Assembly: GCA_964638055.1 (NCBI GenBank)
Contig: CAZWXF010000116.1
Coordinates: 1 to 7,919 of the forward strand
Length of the DNA: 7,919 nt
DNA from: Prado023 sp964638055
Lineage (GTDB): Bacteria > Actinomycetota > Actinomycetes > S36-B12 > CAIYMF01
Direction of reading: 5' to 3'
This document shows positions 1 through 6,481 of this stretch, piece by piece (positions within the stretch are counted from its first letter, which is position 1; every line of letters starts with the position of its first letter). The translations under genes and the position numbers were made by a program. The notes under the pieces are model-generated. The model saw only the letters and a program-made list of their open reading frames with translations, searched no databases and was not told where the DNA came from.

Positions 1-132
1 GTCGGTCGAGCGTGTCGAGACCCACTCCGGTGTCTGCGGGCGCGCGCCCGTCATGCCACGTCCGGGCACAGCGGAACGGCCCCGGGCGAGGCTCGCACCC
101 CACCCGAGGCCGCAGGCGCACCGGACAACGGA
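1..132. other. Intergenic region downstream of the ABC ATPase gene
   Basis: No convincing gene is present; the short overlapping frames here look like GC-rich noise. The stretch holds one copy of the dispersed repeat (4-23) and a perfect 14-bp palindrome, cgggcgcgcgcccg (37-50). A weak 5-bp stem, GGGCG with CACCC (84-88 and 96-100, one wobble pair), lies just past the stop codon of the minus-strand ATPase gene. That stem could help transcription end but has no T-run, so I do not call it a terminator. Confidence 0.6.
4..23 (+). repeat. Dispersed short repeat, intergenic copy
   Basis: The sequence ggtcgagcgtgtcgagaccc matches the two copies inside the SNF2 gene (ggtcgagcttgtcgag[a/g]ccc) except for one base in the centre. 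It contains two TCGA half-sites five bases apart, so it is partly self-complementary. I remember similar GGTCTCGACAAGCTCGACC elements as abundant in some actinobacterial genomes; that is recollection, not a search. It lies close to the window edge, so the element may extend to the left. Confidence 0.6.
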
Positions 133-1227
<1,095 letters not shown>

Positions 1228-1230
1228 GAG

Positions 1231-1240
1231 ACTTCCCTTC
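1231..1240 (-). promoter_or_regulatory. Ribosome binding site of the ABC ATPase gene
   Basis: Read on the minus strand the sequence is GAAGGGAAGT, ending three bases before the ATG at 1227. The purine core GGGAAG gives a spacing of about 4-8 bases depending on which bases pair. It decides the start, since the alternative GTG at 1242 lies directly at its upstream edge. Confidence 0.6.
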
Positions 1241-1241
1241 A

Positions 1242-1259
1242 CCGGCAGGCACGTGCCGG
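1242..1259 (-). promoter_or_regulatory. Inverted repeat in the ATPase gene leader
   Basis: The arms ccggca (1242-1247) and tgccgg (1254-1259) are perfectly complementary around a 6-base loop. An overlapping perfect palindrome, ggcacgtgcc, occupies 1248-1257. The element sits just upstream of the ribosome binding site, so it could act as an operator or as an RNA hairpin that limits access to that site. This is inferred from position only. The same 10-bp palindrome recurs at 6396-6405, downstream of the sugar-binding protein gene. Confidence 0.35.
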
Positions 1260-1302
1260 ACGATCCGAGTGGAGGGTGGTTCGCCGCTTTCGCGACGCTT
1301 GG

Positions 1303-1308
1303 AGCATA
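1303..1308 (-). promoter_or_regulatory. Possible -10 box of the ABC ATPase gene
   Basis: Read on the minus strand the hexamer is TATGCT, which fits the actinobacterial TANNNT -10 pattern. It would place the transcription start near 1296 and give a leader of about 70 nt. I see no good -35 at the usual distance. An imperfect inverted repeat, TCGC-N7-GCGA (1281-1295), overlaps the predicted start point and could be an operator. Confidence 0.35.
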
Positions 1309-1375
1309 GGGGGCGCACGGGCGCGGAAGCGGGCTCAGCGAGCGGCCCTACCCGGCAGGACTTCCCTTCTGACGT

Positions 1376-1402
1376 GGGGAGCCGACTCCGGGTCGGATCC
1401 CC
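1376..1402. promoter_or_regulatory. Inverted repeat at the -35 region of the hydrolase operon
   Basis: The arms GGGGAGCCGAC (1376-1386) and GTCGGATCCCC (1392-1402) pair at 10 of 11 positions around the 5-base centre tccgg. The right arm covers the place (about 1396-1401) where a -35 element would lie for the -10 box at 1419-1424. If transcription starts at 1431 the element is not in the operon's RNA, so a protein-binding operator is more likely than a terminator or attenuator. The regulator is unknown. Confidence 0.45.
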
Positions 1403-1418
1403 GGTCGGGGGTCGCCGC

Positions 1419-1424
1419 TAGCAT
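1419..1424 (+). promoter_or_regulatory. -10 box of a probable leaderless promoter
   Basis: The hexamer TAGCAT fits TANNNT and ends six bases before the GTG start codon at 1431. This puts the expected first transcribed base at or next to the G of the start codon. No Shine-Dalgarno sequence precedes that codon (the bases are ccctc). Leaderless mRNAs starting at ATG or GTG are well known in actinobacteria. Confidence 0.55.
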
Positions 1425-1430
1425 CCCCTC

Positions 1431-2357
1431 GTGACGTTGCTCTCGCGGCTGCTGGCAGCAGCCGGCCTGGTCCTCGTGGCCTGGGCCATGGTGACGCAGG
1501 GCACCGCTGTCCTGCACGGGCATCCGCTGTACGGCATCCTGCTGGGCGTCACGGTCGTGGGTTCGTTGTGGATCTTCTGGCACAACCGCGACGGAGGGCC
1601 GAGCCGCGGGCTGCTCCGCTTCATCGCAGCTCTGGTGGTGCGGGTGCTGATGGTCGGCTGGCTGATCGCCCTGTGGTGGCTTCGGCCCTTCTCCGCCGTC
1701 GAGCCGGCGGTCGCGGCGATGGCATCCGACGACGTCGTCACGGTGGGGGAGTCGGCCACCTCGGTCGTGATGACCCCGAAGGGGGAGCTGAGGGAACCCG
1801 CCATCCTGTTCCAGCCGGGCGCGAAGGTCGAGGCGCGCGCCTACGCCGCCGTGCTGAGGCCCTTGGCGGAGGCCGGCCATCGCGTGGTGATCGTGAAGCA
1901 GCCGTTGGGGATCGGGTTCCTCGCCCTGGGCTCCTTCACGAAGGCGCGGGAGGCGTACCCGGACACCGCCGAGTGGATCGTCGGAGGGCACAGCCTCGGC
2001 GGGGCGACGGCGAGCATCCAGGCCAACGACAACGACAGGCAGTCCGGGGGCCCGGTGGTCGGGCTGCTCCTCCACGCCTCGTATCCGGGGACGGACCTGA
2101 GCGGCTCGCTCAGCGCCGACGTGCTGAGCATCTCCGGAACACGGGACGGGCTGGCGACCCCTGAGGACATCGACGCCTCGCGCGCGGACCTGCCCGCCGA
2201 CGCGCGGTTCGAGGCGATCCAGGGAGCGGTCCACTCGTTCTTCGGCGACTACGGTCCCCAGCCCGGCGACGGCGACCCCACCATCTCGCACGACGAGGCT
2301 CGCGATCAGATCAGCGAGCTCAGCTCGGCGTTCACCGGGAGGCTCGGCTCGTCGTGA
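1431..2357 (+). CDS. Membrane-anchored alpha/beta hydrolase
   Basis: This 308-residue protein has three hydrophobic segments at about 3-28, 30-51 and 60-86, then a catalytic alpha/beta-hydrolase domain from about 105 to 300. The nucleophile elbow is GGHSLGG with Ser188. Asp239 (in GTRDG) and His268 (in GAVHSF) fit the rest of a Ser-Asp-His triad by order and spacing. The loop between segments 2 and 3 is basic (HNRDGGPSRGLLR) and should face the cytoplasm, which would put the catalytic domain outside the membrane; this topology is inferred. The family (Abhydrolase_5-like) includes esterases and lipases, and no substrate can be named. The start is a GTG with no ribosome binding site but a well-placed -10 box, suggesting a leaderless message. 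Its stop codon overlaps the start of the SNF2 gene by 4 nt (GTGA), so the two are very likely co-transcribed. The fold is clear; the role in this operon is unknown. Confidence 0.85.
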   Translation: MTLLSRLLAAAGLVLVAWAMVTQGTAVLHGHPLYGILLGVTVVGSLWIFWHNRDGGPSRGLLRFIAALVVRVLMVGWLIALWWLRPFSAVEPAVAAMASDDVVTVGESATSVVMTPKGELREPAILFQPGAKVEARAYAAVLRPLAEAGHRVVIVKQPLGIGFLALGSFTKAREAYPDTAEWIVGGHSLGGATASIQANDNDRQSGGPVVGLLLHASYPGTDLSGSLSADVLSISGTRDGLATPEDIDASRADLPADARFEAIQGAVHSFFGDYGPQPGDGDPTISHDEARDQISELSSAFTGRLGSS

Positions 2358-5300
2358 GCACCGGCTCCCTCGCGTCGTTCGACCTGCTGCTGAGCGAGCC
2401 CGGGCTCGTCACGACGGTGGCGGGCCAGGGAGTGGGCGAGGTCGTCTCGATCCCGGTGGCGGGCGGGATGGCTCCCGGCCGGGTGTGGCCGGTGGCCGTC
2501 ACCCCGGGACTGGGCGAGGCGCTGGCCGGGATGGCAGGGTCCCGCGGGGCGACGGGCCGTGCCGTGGCGGTGCTGGGACTCGTGGCCGAGGCGATGCGAG
2601 CGGCGGAGGGCCCGGTCGTCCCGACACCGTCGGGGGACGGATGGGCATGGCGGGCGGTCCTGGAGCCGGAGGGCCGGGCCCGCGCGGACCGGGCGCGTCG
2701 GGCCTGCGTGGACGCCGGCGTGGTCGTCGCCGACGATCCGGCCGGGAGGGTCGCGCGCTTCTTCGACGACGTCGTGACCGCTCGGGTGGGCGCCGGTCTG
2801 GCGCAGGGGGAGTCGCTCGGGCTGCTAGCGAGCACCGGCGCGGGGGCGGGGCGTTCGGCGGCCGAGCGCTGGGCACGGCACGTGGTGGCTCGGGCGGGCG
2901 TGGGCGCGCGCCTGGCGTTGCGACTGGATCCGCCCGAGTCGCTCGAGCAGATCGGGGCCGCGCAGGGCTCGAGTGCTGAGGATGGATCGTCGCAGATGGG
3001 TCGGTGGGGCGCCGAGGAGCCTGACGTGCCTCGGGACGGCTCGGGGTCGGCGAGCCGGGTCGAGGAGCCATCCGACGGACCAGGTCGGGTGTGGGGGCCG
3101 CGATGGCAGGTGACGGCGATCGCCGTCCATCTGGCCGAGGCGACCACTCGACTGCCTCTGGCCACGGCCGCGCCCAGCACCTTCGGGGCAGACCCCGACG
3201 CGTGGTGGGCCTGGCGCGAGGTCGAGGCCGAGATGCTGGGTCGAGCATGGGGCTCGGGGCGGCCGGACTGGCTCGAGGACGTCGCGGGTGGCGCCAGCGC
3301 CGCGCTGGATGCGACGGAGGTGCTGGCGCTGGTGGACCGCGCAGAGCGTCTCGTGGCCGGCGGCTTCGACGTGCTCGCCCCCGGCGGGCTGCTTCGGCGC
3401 GCGTCTGTCGGACGACGGATGCGGTCGGTGGGCACCGGGGCGGGGACGCTGCGGATCGACGCCTTGGGCCTGAGCGCGGAGGTCAGCGTCGACGGGGAGC
3501 CCCTGACCGCCGAGGACCTGGCGACCCTCGCCGCGGCCAAGTCCGAGCTCGTGTCGGTGCGCGGACGCTGGGTCCGCCTCGATGCCGAGGACGCACGGCG
3601 GCTCGGGCTGCTCGCACGCAGGGCGGCCCGGCAGGTCAGCGCCGCCGATCTGCTCACCGACGAGGCGTTCGAGGGGGTCGAGTTCGACGCCGCCGAGGTA
3701 CTGCCCCGGGGCCTGCGCCCCGCCCGGCAGCTGGCCCCGCCCGTGGGAGTGCGGGCCCAGCTGCGGCCGTACCAGCTGCGCGGGTTCCAGTGGCTGTCGT
3801 GGCTCGCCGACAACGAGGTGGGCGGGGTCCTCGCCGATGACATGGGGCTGGGCAAGACGCTGCAGGTGCTCACCTGGGTGGCCGCGGACCACCCCGGGCC
3901 CACCCTCGTGGTGTGCCCCGTGACCCTCGTGGACACCTGGGCGCGACAGGCCGCCCAGTTCACGCCGGGGCTGCGAGTGCGGACCTTCCACGGGTCGCTT
4001 CGAGGGTCCATCGTGGACGTGGTCGACTCGGCGGACATTGTGGTGACGACCTACGGGCTGCTGGCCCGGGAGGCAACCCTGCAAGAGGTCGACTGGCATC
4101 GGGTCGTGCTCGACGAGGCGCAGGCGGTGAAGAACCCGGACACTCGCGCGGCACGGGCGGCCCGTGCGCTGCCCGCCCGGCATCGGCTCGTGGTCACCGG
4201 GACGCCGGTGGAGAACCACCTCGGGGATCTCTGGTCGCTCATGGCCATCGCGCACCCAGGCCTGCTGCCGCGCCGGACGGCGTTCCAGAAGGCCTACGCC
4301 AGCGGTGCTGCCGATCCGGCTCGACTCGGGGCGCTGCGCGCCGTCATCGGACCGTTCGTGCTCCGGCGGGTCAAGACCGACCCCGGCATCCTGCCCGACC
4401 TGCCCGATAGGGAGGTCATCCGGGACGACTGCACCCTGACCCGCGAGCAGGTCGGTGCGTACGAGGCGGTGGTCGCGGACATGCTCGGGGCGCTGGCCCA
4501 GATGCGGGCGGAGGCGGCGCAGCGCGGTGCGGCCGAGACCCGCGGCGCCAGTGTTGGCCCCCCGCCGGTCGAGCTTGTCGAGGCCCGCGGNNNNNNNNNN
4601 NNNNNNNNNNNNNNNNNNNNNNNNNNNNNNNNNNNNNNNNNNNNNNNNNNNNNNNNNNNNNNNNNNNNNNNNNNNNNNNNNNNNNNNNNNCCCGCGCCGG
4701 TCGAGCTTGTCGAGACCCGCGGGGCCGAGGGAGGGAGTCCAGGTGTCCCGGACCTGACCAGGCGCGCCGCAGTGCTCGCCGGCCTCGCCCGGCTCAAGCA
4801 GATCTGCGTCCATCCGGCGCTGCTGACCGAGTCGCGGCGAGGGCTGGGTGCGCGCGGCGGCAAGGTCAACCGCCTGGTCGAGCTGTGCGGCCAGATCATC
4901 GACGAGGGGCAGGCGGTCGTGGTCTTCACGCAGTTCGCCTCGTTCGTGCCAGACCTGGCCGAGCATCTCTCGGAGGCCCTGAGCGTCGAGGTAGCGACGC
5001 TGACGGGCGCGGACTCGAGGACCCGGCGGGCCCAGACGGTGGCACAGTTCAGCGAGCCGGACGGCCCACCGATCCTCATCGCGTCCCTCAAGGCCGGAGG
5101 GACCGGGCTGACCCTCGTGCGCGCCAACCACGTGATCCATCTGGATCGCTGGTGGAACCCCGCAGTCGAGGATCAGGCCAGCGACCGGGTCTGGCGGATC
5201 GGACAGAACCAGAAGGTCTTCGTGCACGTCCTTGTCTGTCCGGGCACGTTGGAGGAGCGGATCGACGAGGCCCTGGCGGCCAAGCGGACGGTCGCCGCGT

Positions 5301-5395
5301 CGGTGGTCCGGGCGACGGAGACCGCGATCACCGAGCTCTCCGACGACGACTTGGCGAGCCTGGTGGGCCTCGTGCGTTCTCAGGTGCTCGAATGA
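2354..5395 (+). CDS. SNF2/HelZ-type DEAD/DEAH-box ATPase, interrupted by an assembly gap
   Basis: This SNF2-superfamily, double-stranded-DNA-dependent translocase is nominally 1013 residues including 34 unknown ones. A long N-terminal region ends in a SNF2-associated (DUF3670-like) segment with EDLATLAAAK and SVRGRWVRLD. Lobe 1 has motif I DDMGLGKT (495-502, Lys501), motif II DEAQ (587-590, the usual bacterial variant of DEAH) and motif III TGTPVENHLGDLWSL. Lobe 2, after the gap, has VVFTQF, SLKAGGTGLTL, DRWWNPAVEDQASDR and RIGQ (948-951). The GTG start overlaps the previous gene (GTGA) and is preceded by GGGAGG at 2337-2342. The 3' end overlaps the SWIM gene (ATGA). Size, architecture and SWIM neighbour match M. 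tuberculosis HelZ (Rv2101) as I remember it. Odd points are a hydrophilic low-complexity insert at about 203-243 and the in-frame repeat tract at the gap between the lobes. The true length, and strictly the continuity of frame, depend on the unsequenced bases. Confidence 0.9.
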   Translation: MSTGSLASFDLLLSEPGLVTTVAGQGVGEVVSIPVAGGMAPGRVWPVAVTPGLGEALAGMAGSRGATGRAVAVLGLVAEAMRAAEGPVVPTPSGDGWAWRAVLEPEGRARADRARRACVDAGVVVADDPAGRVARFFDDVVTARVGAGLAQGESLGLLASTGAGAGRSAAERWARHVVARAGVGARLALRLDPPESLEQIGAAQGSSAEDGSSQMGRWGAEEPDVPRDGSGSASRVEEPSDGPGRVWGPRWQVTAIAVHLAEATTRLPLATAAPSTFGADPDAWWAWREVEAEMLGRAWGSGRPDWLEDVAGGASAALDATEVLALVDRAERLVAGGFDVLAPGGLLRRASVGRRMRSVGTGAGTLRIDALGLSAEVSVDGEPLTAEDLATLAAAKSELVSVRGRWVRLDAEDARRLGLLARRAARQVSAADLLTDEAFEGVEFDAAEVLPRGLRPARQLAPPVGVRAQLRPYQLRGFQWLSWLADNEVGGVLADDMGLGKTLQVLTWVAADHPGPTLVVCPVTLVDTWARQAAQFTPGLRVRTFHGSLRGSIVDVVDSADIVVTTYGLLAREATLQEVDWHRVVLDEAQAVKNPDTRAARAARALPARHRLVVTGTPVENHLGDLWSLMAIAHPGLLPRRTAFQKAYASGAADPARLGALRAVIGPFVLRRVKTDPGILPDLPDREVIRDDCTLTREQVGAYEAVVADMLGALAQMRAEAAQRGAAETRGASVGPPPVELVEARXXXXXXXXXXXXXXXXXXXXXXXXXXXXXXXXXXPAPVELVETRGAEGGSPGVPDLTRRAAVLAGLARLKQICVHPALLTESRRGLGARGGKVNRLVELCGQIIDEGQAVVVFTQFASFVPDLAEHLSEALSVEVATLTGADSRTRRAQTVAQFSEPDGPPILIASLKAGGTGLTLVRANHVIHLDRWWNPAVEDQASDRVWRIGQNQKVFVHVLVCPGTLEERIDEALAAKRTVAASVVRATETAITELSDDDLASLVGLVRSQVLE
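4534..4722 (+). repeat. In-frame repeat tract in the SNF2 gene, broken by the gap
   Basis: Two nearly identical 26-bp cores, ccggtcgagcttgtcgag followed by [g/a]cccgcgg, lie at 4565-4590 and 4697-4722 and differ at one base. A partial copy of the 3' part (cgagacccgcgg) lies at 4534-4545. Its end is 45 bp before the end of the first full core, hinting at a 45-bp (15-codon) unit. Both cores start on codon position 1 and encode P-V-E-L-V-E-(A/T)-R-G. The first core ends at the last known base before the N-run, and the second begins six bases after it. That is what an unresolved repeat array would look like. Unit size and copy number are inferred. Confidence 0.7.
4591..4690. other. Assembly gap of 100 N
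   Basis: Exactly 100 unknown bases; this round number is a common placeholder for a gap of unknown length. With 100 bases the SNF2 frame happens to stay open, and the two flanking repeat cores are 132 bp apart start to start. A distance of 135 bp (three 45-bp units) would also keep the frame. The real content is probably more repeat sequence within the linker between the two ATPase lobes. Confidence 0.95.
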
Positions 5396-6084
5396 GTCCC
5401 AGTCGCGGCTGGGGCAGGCCGTTCCCCTCTTCGACACGTCGCTCTGTCGAGGGTGGCGTGGTCGTCGCCAAGCCGGGGAAGGTGACGCAGGCCGACGCCC
5501 TCGAGCTCCTGCGGCAGGCCGAGGCCGAGTCCGATGCGCGCATCCTCGCCCGGGGGCGCACATACGCGCGGGCCGGCCAGGTGGTGTCCGTGGTCGGGGA
5601 GGCGGGGCGCTTCAGCGCCCGCATCCAGGGCACGACCGCCAAGCCGTACCGCGTGGTGCTGGAGCGGACGATGATCTCCGGGACCGATCGGATCGCCGCC
5701 ACCTGCTCGTGCCCCTACGGGTGCGACTACGACTGGTGCAAGCACGCCTGTGCCCTGGCCTACGTGGCTGCGTTCCTGTTGGAGCGTGATGCCACGATGC
5801 GGGCGACGTGGCTGTCGGATCCTCACGCGATCGGGCCCGGGGAGTCGGAGTGGCGCGGGTCTGAAGGGGGTCGGGGCGGCGCCGGGCACGATGAGCCGGC
5901 GGTGCCGATCGCCGAGGACGTGCTCGTGGCGCTCCTGCGCCCGCCTCCTGTGGTCGACGTCGCGGTGATGCTGGCGGCGGCGTCGATGATCGTGCCTCAT
6001 CCGGTGTGGTCGGCGGAGCGGGAGGCGGGGGCGGACGACGGGCAGTCCCGGCGGGGCGAGGATGGGTCCGGATCGGAACTGTGA
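5392..6084 (+). CDS. SWIM zinc-finger protein, partner of the SNF2 ATPase
   Basis: This 230-residue soluble protein carries a SWIM-type zinc-binding motif, CxC-x8-CxH, made of Cys105, Cys107, Cys116 and His118, with an extra Cys111 inside the loop. SWIM domains are predicted to bind DNA or proteins and are often encoded beside, or fused to, SNF2 ATPases. The N-terminus RGWGRPFPSSTRRSVEGG resembles the start I recall for actinobacterial SWIM proteins (RGWG, then P-S-P and VEGG). That favours the ATG at 5392 over an in-frame GTG at 5458. The segment RGRTYARAGQVVSV (about 55-68) before the finger is also typical. The last 80 or so residues are rich in Gly, Glu, Ser and Arg and look disordered. 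The ATG overlaps the SNF2 stop codon by 4 nt (ATGA), implying coupled translation in fixed ratio with the ATPase. The molecular function of such pairs in bacteria is not established. Confidence 0.88.
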   Translation: MSPSRGWGRPFPSSTRRSVEGGVVVAKPGKVTQADALELLRQAEAESDARILARGRTYARAGQVVSVVGEAGRFSARIQGTTAKPYRVVLERTMISGTDRIAATCSCPYGCDYDWCKHACALAYVAAFLLERDATMRATWLSDPHAIGPGESEWRGSEGGRGGAGHDEPAVPIAEDVLVALLRPPPVVDVAVMLAAASMIVPHPVWSAEREAGADDGQSRRGEDGSGSEL

Positions 6085-6173
6085 GAGTCAGGCTCCGGCA
6101 GTGGGGTTCGAGTCGGAAGCGTGTGTGCCCGGGGCAGGACGGGTCCGACGCTTGGTCAGGCTTTCGAGAGTCA

Positions 6174-6210
6174 GGGTCGGGCGATGGGGGTGACAGGGTC
6201 GCAGTGGGGG
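6174..6210 (+). other. Potential G-quadruplex sequence
   Basis: Five G-runs of at least three (6174-6176, 6179-6181, 6186-6190, 6196-6198, 6206-6210) are separated by loops of 2, 4, 5 and 7 bases, which fits the G3+N1-7 pattern. Further G-runs continue to 6243 with longer loops. The G-rich strand is the sense strand of the SNF2-SWIM operon's 3' region, so it would form in the transcript as well as in DNA. In high-GC DNA such patterns also arise by chance. Confidence 0.4.
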
Positions 6211-6250
6211 ACGTCACGTCCGGGGGCTGGCGTGGGGCGAGGGACGTGGA

Positions 6251-6295
6251 CGTGGTGTCCGCGGGAACGCGTCGCGAGGGCCGTGGTGTCCGCGG
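6251..6295 (+). repeat. 14-bp direct repeat in the convergent spacer
   Basis: The sequence cgtggtgtccgcgg occurs exactly at 6251-6264 and 6282-6295, with a period of 31 bp. A shorter related piece (cgtccgcggg) occurs at 6318-6327. Function is unknown; it may be the decayed remains of a tandem duplication. Confidence 0.55.
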
Positions 6296-6395
6296 CCAGC
6301 GTGGGCGTGGGGCGGGGCGTCCGCGGGCTCGCGCCGGGCGCGGGGCGGATCAAGACGGCGCGACCTCGGCCAGTCGCGATGTCCCTCGTCGGAAA

Positions 6396-6430
6396 GGCAC
6401 GTGCCATGCCGACCCTGGCATCCCCGTGCC
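6396..6430 (-). terminator. Candidate terminator hairpin after the sugar-binding protein gene
   Basis: Arms atgcc (6406-6410) and ggcat (6417-6421) pair around a 6-base loop, and flanking ggcac (6396-6400) can pair with gtgcc (6426-6430) on the outside. Read on the minus strand, the structure lies about 50 bases past the stop codon of the binding-protein gene and is followed by TTTCC, only a weak T-run. It could act in both directions between these convergent genes. An alternative fold uses the internal palindrome ggcacgtgcc (6396-6405). Confidence 0.4.
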
Positions 6431-6481
6431 ATGCGTGATTCGCCTCGGGGCAGCGGGCTGGCCGCGTGATGCGCGCGGTTG

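Larger units (their letters stand above)
6085..6481. other. G-rich convergent spacer with no supported gene
   Basis: These 397 bases separate the 3' ends of two converging genes. Open frames cross it on both strands, but their products are dominated by Gly, Arg, Ala and Pro, they overlap each other, and they have no recognisable domain. The plus strand is strikingly G-rich between about 6100 and 6350. The spacer holds a possible G-quadruplex stretch, a 14-bp direct repeat, an odd-length inverted repeat GGACGT-C-ACGTCC (6209-6221) and a hairpin near its right end. A 10-bp motif gagagtcagg occurs at 6083-6092 and 6166-6175. Confidence 0.65.

Noticed and set aside
1228..1242. In-frame GTG at 1242 as the start of the ABC ATPase
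   Set aside because: It sits at the edge of the Shine-Dalgarno region serving the ATG at 1227, and the extra residues are not typical of MalK-type proteins, which usually begin with MA-x-V-x-F/L.
5430..5451. TTCGACA...TGTCGAG near the SWIM start, resembling the dispersed repeat
   Set aside because: Only the TCGA half-sites match. The encoded PSSTRRSVEGG resembles a conserved N-terminal segment of this protein family, so ordinary coding explains it.
2825..5563. Very long minus-strand open frame (912 codons) opposite the SNF2 gene, and similar minus-strand frames at 2332-4038 and 1335-2291
   Set aside because: They lie antisense to genes with clear domains. Their products are rich in Arg, Pro, Ala, Gly and Ser with no recognisable motif, as expected from the opposite strand of GC-rich coding DNA.
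6105..6114. ggttcgagtc, similar to a tRNA T-loop, in the convergent spacer
   Set aside because: The flanking bases cannot form a T-stem and no anticodon arm or D-arm lies upstream.
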